Below are positions 1 to 6,745 of a stretch of 8,930 nt of DNA, piece after piece (the stretch's first letter is position 1; the number at the start of each line of letters is the position of its first letter). The notes below the pieces were generated by a model. That model was not told the origin of the DNA and did not search any database. It saw nothing but the letters and a program-made list of their open reading frames with translations. A program made the translations under genes and the position numbers. The stretch comes from Candidatus Ryanbacteria bacterium RIFCSPLOWO2_12_FULL_47_9c (GTDB lineage: Bacteria > Patescibacteriota > Minisyncoccia > Ryanbacterales > GWA2-47-10b): assembly GCA_001821795.1 (NCBI GenBank), contig MHOB01000009.1, positions 3,758 through 12,687 on the forward strand. The letters are read 5' to 3'.

Positions 1-242
1 TAATCAAGATCGTACTCCGAAAGCTCCCGGCGAATGCCGATGCCCGACCACGAGTGAATCGTCATGCCGCCGATGTGAGTTGCCGCAATGCCGGTTGAAG
101 CGGTTATAGCTGGCTCAACGCCGCGCTCGCGCAGATATTTGATATACTGATTCACAAGATATGTCTTGCCCGATCCCGGCTCACCCGTAATAAAAACATT
201 CACCCCCGTCTTCAAAATCGCAAACGCCTCTTTTTGGGTCAT
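1..242 (-). CDS. PIF1-like helicase / AAA ATPase, N-terminal fragment (runs off left edge)
   Basis: The first 80 codons of a superfamily 1 DNA helicase of the PIF1 type, which unwinds DNA 5'-3' using ATP. The ATG is at 242-240 on the minus strand; the frame stays open to the window edge, so most helicase motifs lie outside. Visible are a Q-motif-like start (MTQKEAFAILKTG), a Walker A loop GEPGSGKT at residues 20-27, and the PIF1 motif Ia region around residues 47-70 (TASTGIAATHIGG, then TIHSWSGIGI), which is very characteristic of bacterial PIF1-like proteins. The start lies one base after the cobO stop (TAAAATG), implying translational coupling with cobO. There is only a weak G-rich stretch upstream, no clear ribosome site. 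Family assignment is strong; the exact role (replication fork or G-quadruplex processing) is inference from the family. Confidence 0.85.
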   Translation of the reverse strand, partial: MTQKEAFAILKTGVNVFITGEPGSGKTYLVNQYIKYLRERGVEPAITASTGIAATHIGGMTIHSWSGIGIRRELSEYDLD

Positions 243-243
243 T

Positions 244-765
244 TTAGTACTCTATCCCCATTCTTGCTTTCTTGCCTTCATAAAACGGATGCTTGATATC
301 TTTGATTTCAGATACGAGGTCTGCGGCGTCTATCAACTTTTGCCGCGCGGCGCGGCCCGTGAAAATAATATCGACATTTTTTGCGCGGGCTACTTCGATA
401 TATCGTAGCACCTCATCTTCAGATATTAAATTTAAATCAACGGCGTTGTTAATTTCATCAGCAATTACAATATCCCACTTGCCGCTTTCGGTTTCGCGCA
501 CAAGCTCCGAAAGTGCTTCGCGCGCGGCTTTTTCATGCTCTTCGCGCGGCAGAGTATCATTGAGAATTCCAACGAATCCTTTCCCGCGTTTTCGAAGCTC
601 AAAATCGGGCGCAAGACGCTTAAACGATTCGTCTTCACCCGACGGCCACGGGCCTTTTATAAATTGAATCATCAAAACTTTTTTTCCGTCGCCAACGGAT
701 CGCATCGCCTGCCCCAAAGCCGCGGTCGTCTTTCCCTTTCCGTCACCGGTAAAAATATAGAGCAT
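244..765 (-). CDS. cobO: Cob(I)alamin adenosyltransferase, CobO/CobA/BtuR family
   Basis: A 173-residue enzyme that transfers the adenosyl group of ATP to the cobalt of reduced corrinoids, giving adenosylcobalamin. Seen: a P-loop GDGKGKTT at residues 7-14, directly followed by AALGQAMRSVGDGKKV; the acidic DEIN motif at 103-106; TGR at 136-138; and the family C-terminus, ADLVSEIKDIKHPFYEG (148-164) followed by ARMGIEY at the end. It is about 20 residues shorter than E. coli BtuR because it begins directly at the P-loop strand and lacks the usual N-terminal extension. The stop is TAA at 246-244. It sits downstream of nrdJ, whose product needs adenosylcobalamin, which suggests that it supplies that cofactor from salvaged corrinoid. 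No corrinoid biosynthesis genes are in view. The ATG is preceded by a hairpin ending 14 bases upstream, and no Shine-Dalgarno or clear promoter is visible. Confidence 0.93.
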   Translation of the reverse strand: MLYIFTGDGKGKTTAALGQAMRSVGDGKKVLMIQFIKGPWPSGEDESFKRLAPDFELRKRGKGFVGILNDTLPREEHEKAAREALSELVRETESGKWDIVIADEINNAVDLNLISEDEVLRYIEVARAKNVDIIFTGRAARQKLIDAADLVSEIKDIKHPFYEGKKARMGIEY

Positions 766-779
766 GTTTTTTATACTAA

Positions 780-818
780 CACAAAACCCCCCGTAGCTTT
801 AGCGAGGGGGGTTTTGTG
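780..818 (-). terminator. 13-bp-stem hairpin between nrdJ and cobO, probable (bidirectional) terminator
   Basis: A perfect inverted repeat: 780-792 pairs with 806-818 (13 bp: CACAAAACCCCCC against its complement) around a 13-base loop, GTAGCTTTAGCGA on the plus strand. The six G:C pairs flanked by A/T pairs give a G-run followed by TTTT when read on either strand, the shape of an intrinsic terminator, although the T-tract is short and lies within the stem. It sits 29 bases after the nrdJ stop and 14 bases before the cobO start. It is therefore both the 3' end of nrdJ and, if read through, the leader of cobO. The loop sequence resembles palindromes I associate with many CPR genomes; that is recollection, not a search. 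Confidence 0.75.
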
Positions 819-847
819 CCCTTATCTACAAATTTAAAAATTTTCTT

Positions 848-3625
848 TCATCCGCATGCTCCCAAATTCTCACCGCACGCAGGGCATGTATAACAGGATC
901 CCGTGCGTACCATGATCGAACCACAGCGACACGCAGGCGCATCTTGATAAGACGCGCGAACAGACATTCTCTCTACTCTTACGAGTTCTTTGTGTCCGTC
1001 GTTTTCGCTTTCAATCGTCACATCACTTTTCACAACAGATTGCTCGGCTTGGCCTTCTCGGTAAATTCCAAAACTTCTCTGCGACTCTTGCGACAAAAAC
1101 CGGAGAGCAAGAAACTTTGAAATATAGTCGAGAATTGATTTTACGACCGGTATCTCCGAGTTCTCGGTGAAACCGGCTGGCTCAAAGCGCGTATGGACAA
1201 ACTTCCGTACGATCGTCTCAACGGGTACCCCATATTGAAGCGACACCGACATCAAGACACCGATAGAATCCAAAAGTCCAGAGATTGTACTTCCCTCCTT
1301 TGCCATACGGATAAAAATCTCCGCAAGTTTTCCGTCAGGATATATTCCATAATGAATATATCCCTCGTGTCCCATAATCGAAAACTTGTGCCGATATGAT
1401 TCTACATCCGCGGGAAGAGTCTTGCGCATCGGCTCGGTCCGTTCAGCATCCCCGTTATCACTTGAACCTTTGGTTCTTCCTGTGTTCAAAGGTTGCGCCG
1501 CTTTCGATCCATCCCGATATATTGCGATCGCCTTGATTCCGAGTTTCCACGCATCGGTGTAAACATTCATTATATCCTCAATGGTGGCCGCGGGAGGAAG
1601 ATTTACGGTCTTCGAAATCGCGCCCGAGATAAATGGCTGTACCGCAGCCATCATGCGCACATGACCCATATAATGAATCGTGCGATTCCCCCGGGGCGCA
1701 TGTGTAGCACAATCGAAAACCGGCAAATGCTGTTCCTTGATGTGCGGCGCGCCCTCAATCATGTCATTTTCTTCAATATATTTCTTGATTTCTCCAACCT
1801 CATTTTCCGAATATCCAAGATTCATAAGTGCCACAGGAATCGTTTGATTGACAATTTTTAAGAAACCGCCGCCAACCATTTTCTTATATTTTATAAGGGA
1901 AAAATCGGGTTCTACGCCAGTCGTGTCGCAATCCATCATAAAAGCAATAGTCCCAGTAGGAGCAAGAACCGTCACTTGAGAATTGCGGATTCCAGATTTT
2001 TCGGATCGTTCCACCGCTTCATCCCACGCCGAGAACGCTGCGTTCATAAGATTTTCCTGCACATATTCCGCTTTGATATCATCTACCGCGTGGCGATGCA
2101 TCTGAAGCACTTTATTCATCGGTCTCCGATTCACCGGGTACCCAGCAAATGTGCCCACACGATCCACAATACGCGCAGAGGTAAGATACGCTTCTCCGGT
2201 CATGAGCGCGGTGATTGCACCAGCAATAGCGCGTCCCGCTTCAGAATCATAGGGAAGGCCCTTGTACATTAAAAATGCTCCAAGGTTCGCATACCCTAAA
2301 CCGAGCTCGCGAAAATCTTTTGCATTTTTTTCAATCTTCTCTGTTGGGTAACTCGAACCAGACACCAAAATATCTTGCGCAATGATTATAACGCGTACCG
2401 CGTGCCGGAAACTATCCACGTCGAAACTCCCGTCTTCTTTTATAAATTTCATGAGATTGAGCGATGCAAGGTTGCACGCGGAATTGTTAAGATGCATGTA
2501 CTCACTACAGGGATTTGATGCTGTAATACGACCAGTCACCGATGCGGTATGCCATCTATTAATAGTAGTGTCGTACTGCATCCCGGGATCCGCGCAATGC
2601 CACGCGGCTTCACTGATTAATCTTAAAATATCGCGGGCATTCGTTGTTTCAATCACTTCGCCCGTGGTAACCGCTTTTAATTCCCATGGCTCGTTTTTGA
2701 GCGCACTCTCCATAAACTCGTCCGTGACGCGGACCGAGTTATTTGCATTCTGAAAAAAGATATTATTGTAAACATCGCCATCAATCGCGTCGCCAAATCC
2801 AAGCGCGATAAGCGCGCGCGCTTTTTCTTCTTCTTTCCACTTACATACAATGAAATCCCGAATATCAGGATGGTCAACATTCATAACAACCATCTTGGCG
2901 GCGCGCCGCGTCTTTCCTCCCGACTTGATGGTGCCCGCGATCGCATCTGCACCTTTCATAAACGAAACGGGTCCCGATGATTTTCCGCGCCCGCGGATAT
3001 GTTCTTTTGACGAACGGAGCGGTGAAACATTCACGCCCGCACCACTACCGCCCGCAAAAATAAAAAGCTCATCGTTGTACCACTTTGCAATCGACTCGCG
3101 CGTATCTTCAAGTTCTAAAATGAAGCACGCTGAACACTGCGGTTTCTCTTCAACTCCAACATTGAACCATACGGGCGAATTAAACGCCGCGTACTGATTC
3201 ACAAGAATCCATTTGAGTTCCTCGTTGAAAATTTTTGACTCATCGGCATCTGTAAAATGTCGAAAATCGCTTCCCCAGCGAGTAATGGTATCCGCAACGC
3301 GGTCAATAAGCTGACGCACGCTTGCCTCACGGCCCTTTTTGCCGACATGACCCGTAAAATATTTCTCGCAGACAATGTCAGTTGCTGTTTGCGACCACGT
3401 GGCGGGAGCTTCAACACTATCTTGTTCGAATACAACCTCGCCGTGTGAGTTAAAGATAACCGCTTTTCGTTCTTCCCAGAGAATTTCATCGTATGGGTGA
3501 ACATTTTCTTTCGTAAAAAACCGCGCAAGGGTAAATGCGCGCTTTTTTGTCTGGTTCTTTTTTGTTTCTTTGACCGACGTATGAATAGGCATGTGATTTT
3601 CCGTAAGAACGATTAAGGTAATCAC
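848..3625 (-). CDS. nrdJ: Class II (adenosylcobalamin-dependent) ribonucleoside-diphosphate reductase
   Basis: A 925-residue class II reductase that converts ribonucleotides to deoxyribonucleotides with a B12-generated thiyl radical, needing no oxygen and no small subunit. Seen: SPVWFNVG at 150-157; PQCSAC (C164 and C167; C164 is the likely redox cysteine); the radical-site motif NPCSEYMHLNNSACNLASLN at 371-390, with C373 as probable thiyl cysteine, E375 catalytic and C384 as redox partner; VLAPTGTIAFMMDCDTTG at 553-570; and a TSCPD-type domain at about 747-820. The C-terminus is cysteine-rich (C899, C901, C911, C914, C917, C924), matching the NrdJ redox/zinc tail. No ATP-cone is evident at the N-terminus, so dATP feedback at an activity site seems absent. 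The GTG start at 3625 is chosen because GGGGAG lies 6 bases upstream; an ATG at 3592 (914 residues) is the alternative. It starts 43 bases after ftsZ, with no terminator between, and is probably co-transcribed with it. Confidence 0.95.
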   Translation of the reverse strand: MITLIVLTENHMPIHTSVKETKKNQTKKRAFTLARFFTKENVHPYDEILWEERKAVIFNSHGEVVFEQDSVEAPATWSQTATDIVCEKYFTGHVGKKGREASVRQLIDRVADTITRWGSDFRHFTDADESKIFNEELKWILVNQYAAFNSPVWFNVGVEEKPQCSACFILELEDTRESIAKWYNDELFIFAGGSGAGVNVSPLRSSKEHIRGRGKSSGPVSFMKGADAIAGTIKSGGKTRRAAKMVVMNVDHPDIRDFIVCKWKEEEKARALIALGFGDAIDGDVYNNIFFQNANNSVRVTDEFMESALKNEPWELKAVTTGEVIETTNARDILRLISEAAWHCADPGMQYDTTINRWHTASVTGRITASNPCSEYMHLNNSACNLASLNLMKFIKEDGSFDVDSFRHAVRVIIIAQDILVSGSSYPTEKIEKNAKDFRELGLGYANLGAFLMYKGLPYDSEAGRAIAGAITALMTGEAYLTSARIVDRVGTFAGYPVNRRPMNKVLQMHRHAVDDIKAEYVQENLMNAAFSAWDEAVERSEKSGIRNSQVTVLAPTGTIAFMMDCDTTGVEPDFSLIKYKKMVGGGFLKIVNQTIPVALMNLGYSENEVGEIKKYIEENDMIEGAPHIKEQHLPVFDCATHAPRGNRTIHYMGHVRMMAAVQPFISGAISKTVNLPPAATIEDIMNVYTDAWKLGIKAIAIYRDGSKAAQPLNTGRTKGSSDNGDAERTEPMRKTLPADVESYRHKFSIMGHEGYIHYGIYPDGKLAEIFIRMAKEGSTISGLLDSIGVLMSVSLQYGVPVETIVRKFVHTRFEPAGFTENSEIPVVKSILDYISKFLALRFLSQESQRSFGIYREGQAEQSVVKSDVTIESENDGHKELVRVERMSVRASYQDAPACRCGSIMVRTGSCYTCPACGENLGACG

Positions 3626-3631
3626 ATTCTA

Positions 3632-3637
3632 CTCCCC
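3632..3637 (-). promoter_or_regulatory. Ribosome binding site of nrdJ
   Basis: GGGGAG on the minus strand, 6 bases before the GTG at 3625-3623. It is the clearest Shine-Dalgarno sequence in the window and favours the GTG start over the in-frame ATG at 3592, which has only a poor upstream ACGGAAA. Most other genes here have no comparable site. Confidence 0.55.
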
Positions 3638-3668
3638 ACGAGTACCAGAGACCAGTGGATAACTGTGT

Positions 3669-4781
3669 TTATTTCTTAGTTCTTCGCAAAAATGCGGGGA
3701 TTGCATCCCACTCATCAGTCGCATCCTCTGTTTCTCCCACTTTTGCGGGTCGTGGGAGCGGCAATTCTTCCTTTTTGGGAAGCCCCGAGAAGAGACTTGG
3801 ACTTTTCACGGCACTTGTGGCATAGGCATCGCCAAAACCGGAAGCGACAACTGTAATTTTAACTTCTCCTTTGCGTAATCGTTCATCCTTGACCGCGCCA
3901 AAAATAACTTTTGCGTCTTTCGCAATTGACTCGGTAATAACTTTTGCGGCCTCGTTGACTTCCCACATGGTTAGATCATCCCCTCCCGCAATAGAAAAGA
4001 GTACGCCGTGAGCGCCATTAATGGAAAGATCTAAAAGCGGCGAGCTAATAGCAGCTCTTGCCGCCTCGCGCGCGCGATCCTCGCCCGACATCTTTCCAAT
4101 CCCCATAAGCGCAGAACCTGCATTTTTCATAATCGAACGAATATCGGCAAAATCAACATTTATAATCCCCGGGAGCGTAATAAGATCCGAGATGCCCTGC
4201 ACGGCTTGACGCAAAATTTCATCACACGTAGCAAAAGCATCGAGAAAGGTCGTCTTCTTCTCGATCACGCCGAGTAGCCGGTCATTAGGAATAACAATCA
4301 TCGCGTCTACCGCCTCTTTCAAGCGCGCAAGACCTTCCTCTGCAATGCGAGCCCGTTCTGATCCTTCAAACGAAAAAGGTTTCGTTACAACCGCGACCGT
4401 GAGCGCACCTTCATTGCGCGCGATATCAGCAACGATCGGTGCGGCACCCGTACATGTTCCTCCACCGAATCCCCCAGCGAGAAAAACCATATCCACCCCG
4501 CGGACAAGTTCAATAATTTCATTTTTATTTTCTTCAGCAGCTTGTCGTCCAAGATTCGAATCCATCCCAGCACCCAAACCCTTCGTGATATTTTTTCCAA
4601 TATGAATTTTCCGCGGCGCAAGCGAGTGATGCAAATCCTGTGCATCGGTGTTTACGCCGACGAAGTCAACGCCAAGAACTTTCGAACGGATCATGTGGTC
4701 GATTGCGTTAAGCCCCGACCCTCCAACCCCGAACACCTTAATTCGAGCAAACGTCTCTATGTCCGGATTAATCCGTGGCAT
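3669..4781 (-). CDS. ftsZ: Cell division protein FtsZ
   Basis: A 370-residue tubulin-like GTPase that polymerises into the Z ring at midcell. Seen: the nucleotide-binding start KVFGVGGSGLNAIDHM (residues 15-30); GVNTDAQ (42-48); GLGAGMDSNLG (68-78), where most FtsZ have GLGAGANPEVG; the tubulin signature as GGGTCTGAA (106-114); TKPFSFEG (133-140); IPNDRLL (164-170); and the T7 synergy loop NVDFAD (208-213) with catalytic D210 and D213. After the globular domain (to about residue 315) comes a short variable linker, then a C-terminal peptide ending DAIPAFLRRTKK, the canonical tail that binds FtsA. Odd: C110 replaces the usual glycine in the signature loop. The gene follows ftsA by 42 bases. A weak GTGGGA lies before the ATG. 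Confidence 0.98.
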   Translation of the reverse strand: MPRINPDIETFARIKVFGVGGSGLNAIDHMIRSKVLGVDFVGVNTDAQDLHHSLAPRKIHIGKNITKGLGAGMDSNLGRQAAEENKNEIIELVRGVDMVFLAGGFGGGTCTGAAPIVADIARNEGALTVAVVTKPFSFEGSERARIAEEGLARLKEAVDAMIVIPNDRLLGVIEKKTTFLDAFATCDEILRQAVQGISDLITLPGIINVDFADIRSIMKNAGSALMGIGKMSGEDRAREAARAAISSPLLDLSINGAHGVLFSIAGGDDLTMWEVNEAAKVITESIAKDAKVIFGAVKDERLRKGEVKITVVASGFGDAYATSAVKSPSLFSGLPKKEELPLPRPAKVGETEDATDEWDAIPAFLRRTKK

Positions 4782-4823
4782 ATTCCCACTCTAGCTCGCA
4801 GCAAGAGGAAGTCAAGCGGAGCC

Positions 4824-6050
4824 TTACGGGACGAGGGCCTTTAAAATTTTTACGATATGCCTTGAAATTGGTAATGCAAAAAATTCTCCAAATCTTCCCA
4901 CCGGTTGATACTGTTCAGTGGAGTAACGCGCGAGTCCCGCGGCAGTAGCCCATTCCGGACCTTCAATAAGTTCCTTCTTCCCCGCAAGCCCCGATATCCC
5001 CGCACCAATCTCGGCAGGAAGTTTAAGCTCTTCGCGCGCCGCATCCGCAATGCCGCCGAGCCGCGCACCTCCGCCAACAAGAATTACGCCAGCGGGCAAG
5101 AGTTCTGCGCGTTCGATTTTTTTGAGTTGTTTCTGTGCGAGTTCAAAAATATCTCCGAGGCGCGCTGAGACAATATCACGAAGCTTCCGTTGGGAAAACG
5201 TACTTTCAAAATTTTTCGGAAAATCAGAGAGACGAATCTCTTTTTTGCCCTGTTCAAGAAATGCGCTCATGTTTCGCTTTACCCGTTCGGCGGAAGGAAG
5301 ATCAATCTGAAAACCGAGTCCAATATCATAAGTAATATGACCGGAACCAACCGGAATAATTTCAAGAGAAACCATGAGCCCTTCTTCAAATACCGCCATG
5401 GTTGATGTTTGGGCGCCGATATCAAGGATAAGCGAACCAACCTCTTTTTGCTTCCGAGAAAGCACATGAAATGATGCCGCATAGGGAGCCGCTACAATGT
5501 CTTCAATCGCTATATCCGCAATCTCCATCGCTTTTAAAATACTTTTCACATGGGGGGTAAACGCGGCGACAAACAACACTTCCACTTCGAGTTTCATCCC
5601 TATGAGTCCGACTGGCTCGCGAATATGCGTATCGCGATCTATAGAATAAAACAAGGGAAAAGAGTGAATGATTTCTCTGTTCCCCAATCTCGGGAGCGCG
5701 GTCTCCGCAGCATCGAGCGCGCGCGTGACATCTTCACGCGTTACTTCCCCATCGGCGCGCGAAACAGAAACTACCCCCTTCGAAACATAGGTTGTCATCC
5801 GAGGTTCGCCGATTGAAACAGTCGCGTGATTTTCAACAACACTAAAATGTTTTTTGAGATCAAGAAAAACCCGCTGAATATTTTTTGCAACAATTTCCGG
5901 CGACACGAGCGCCCCGCGACGCACTCCTTCAGTACTATGTTCCGCCGCACCCGTGACGGCGAGTCCCTGCCCTTCGGTTTTTTGCAATGCAACGGCACGA
6001 ATAATACTGGATCCAATATCGAGCCCTACAAAATGTTGCTGGCGTGCCAT
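4824..6050 (-). CDS. ftsA: Cell division protein FtsA (actin-like membrane anchor of FtsZ)
   Basis: A 408-residue actin-fold ATPase that tethers FtsZ filaments to the membrane and recruits later division proteins. Seen: the phosphate-1 motif VGLDIGSSIIRAVA at 8-21; the FtsA-specific 1C/SHS2 region at about 80-165 (SKGVVSVSRADGEVTREDV, then HSFPLFYSIDRD and EPVGLIGMKLEVEV); a phosphate-2 segment LILDIGAQTSTMAVF at 207-221; an adenosine motif ILVGGGARLGG at 323-333; and a C-terminal tail ISRHIVKILKALVP that can form the amphipathic membrane helix. Phosphate-2 departs from the usual DxGGGTTD pattern. I use the ATG at 6050; an in-frame TTG at 6062 overlapping the upstream stop is possible but adds only four residues. 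It starts 8 bases after the YqeY gene and precedes ftsZ, the classic ftsA-ftsZ order. PilM-type relatives were considered, but context and the 1C motifs favour FtsA. Confidence 0.96.
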   Translation of the reverse strand: MARQQHFVGLDIGSSIIRAVALQKTEGQGLAVTGAAEHSTEGVRRGALVSPEIVAKNIQRVFLDLKKHFSVVENHATVSIGEPRMTTYVSKGVVSVSRADGEVTREDVTRALDAAETALPRLGNREIIHSFPLFYSIDRDTHIREPVGLIGMKLEVEVLFVAAFTPHVKSILKAMEIADIAIEDIVAAPYAASFHVLSRKQKEVGSLILDIGAQTSTMAVFEEGLMVSLEIIPVGSGHITYDIGLGFQIDLPSAERVKRNMSAFLEQGKKEIRLSDFPKNFESTFSQRKLRDIVSARLGDIFELAQKQLKKIERAELLPAGVILVGGGARLGGIADAAREELKLPAEIGAGISGLAGKKELIEGPEWATAAGLARYSTEQYQPVGRFGEFFALPISRHIVKILKALVP

Positions 6051-6058
6051 TGCCTGTC

Positions 6059-6523
6059 TCAAACTCCAGAAACCAATAATGCCTCTCGCGCAAGTTTACT
6101 GATCCGGTCGCCCGATGCTTTCCCCTTGAGAAACGGCATAATAATTTTCATAAGGGAACCAAAATCTTTTCTTCCGGTGCTTTCAAGCTCGCGAATTCCA
6201 TCCCGAATGATGCGCCCTATTTCCTCATCGGACAATTCTTTCGGCAAATATTCCTCGAGAATGTTCAGCTCGATTTGCTCGTTCGATACAAGATCGTCTC
6301 TTTTGCCTTTTGTGTACTCCGCGATCGCGTCTCTCCGTTTTTTTGCTTCCTTTTGGATTACAGAAAATATTTCTTCCTCGCCTAACCCAATTTCTTTTTT
6401 TCGCTCTTCGATCTCCTTATTCTTTATCGCGGCAAGAAGCATCCGCAAGGTTGCGACCCGCGGCGTATCGCTTGCTCGTATAGCGCCCCTCAAATCATGG
6501 ACAAGACGCTCCGCAAGTGTCAT
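6059..6523 (-). CDS. yqeY: GatB/YqeY domain-containing protein
   Basis: A 154-residue, almost wholly helical protein of the YqeY family, related to the tail domain of the GatB subunit of the tRNA-dependent amidotransferase. Seen: RVATLRMLLAAIKNKEIEER (22-41), the basic KEAKKRRDAIAEYTKGKRDD (58-77), NILEEYLPKELSDEEI (87-102) and the end segment GKASGDRISKLAREAL (134-149). These are the family's hallmark segments, and the length is typical (about 150 residues). The molecular role of stand-alone YqeY is not established; tRNA binding or a link to translation is inferred from the GatB relationship and from the neighbouring rpsU, a pairing also common in Firmicutes. The ATG lies 3 bases after the rpsU stop with no Shine-Dalgarno site. 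The stop is TGA, showing that UGA is a true stop codon in this organism. Confidence 0.93.
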   Translation of the reverse strand: MTLAERLVHDLRGAIRASDTPRVATLRMLLAAIKNKEIEERKKEIGLGEEEIFSVIQKEAKKRRDAIAEYTKGKRDDLVSNEQIELNILEEYLPKELSDEEIGRIIRDGIRELESTGRKDFGSLMKIIMPFLKGKASGDRISKLAREALLVSGV

Positions 6524-6526
6524 GGG

Positions 6527-6742
6527 CTATGAAATTTTACCCAACTTTCGCAAGCGCTCGTACTCCCTGCGCTTTTGAACCCTGCGAACTGCGTCCCGTT
6601 GTTTTTTTGTTTTTGATTTTGGACGAGAACGAAATGTATGCGCGCGCGCATCGATCAAAACGCGGCTCTGCTGAACCTTGCGGGTAAAACGCCGCAAGAG
6701 AGATCCTGTTGATTCTTTTTCCCGACGCCTCACTTCAACCAT
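6527..6742 (-). CDS. rpsU: Small ribosomal subunit protein bS21
   Basis: A 71-residue, strongly basic protein matching bS21, which binds the 30S subunit near the 3' end of 16S rRNA and helps initiation. Seen: the N-terminal strand MVEVRRREKES, the conserved helix segment SLLRRFTRKVQQSRVL at 14-29 (equivalent to the family's ALRRFKR region), and an Arg/Lys-rich C-terminal helix (about residues 41-69, including KKQRDAVRRVQKRREYERLR). The length is normal for the family (about 60-75 residues). The ATG is 3 bases after the hisS stop and the gene ends 3 bases before yqeY, so it is the middle of a tightly packed translation block. No Shine-Dalgarno site precedes it; upstream is only GAGTTTTCTTAATAT, suggesting coupling to hisS translation. 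Confidence 0.92.
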   Translation of the reverse strand: MVEVRRREKESTGSLLRRFTRKVQQSRVLIDARAHTFRSRPKSKTKKQRDAVRRVQKRREYERLRKLGKIS

Positions 6743-6745
6743 ATA

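Noticed and set aside
3654..3662. A DnaA-box-like TTATCCACT on the minus strand between ftsZ and nrdJ
   Set aside because: A single 8-of-9 match with no cluster, no AT-rich unwinding region and no dnaA/dnaN nearby; not evidence of an origin.
3626..3668. Possible NrdR box or B12 riboswitch upstream of nrdJ
   Set aside because: The 43-base gap is too short for a cobalamin riboswitch and contains no tandem NrdR-type palindromes.
5826..6578. A 250-codon open frame on the plus strand opposite yqeY and the start of ftsA
   Set aside because: Low-complexity Ser/Arg/Phe-rich translation with no recognisable motif, wholly antisense to two confidently identified genes; typical of antisense frames in this base composition.
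6638..6651. Perfect 14-base palindrome ATGCGCGCGCGCAT, with a similar AAGCGCGCGCGCTT at 2810-2823
   Set aside because: Both lie within conserved coding sequence (rpsU and nrdJ) and are explained by Arg/Ala codon runs using GCG/CGC; too short and simple to call elements.
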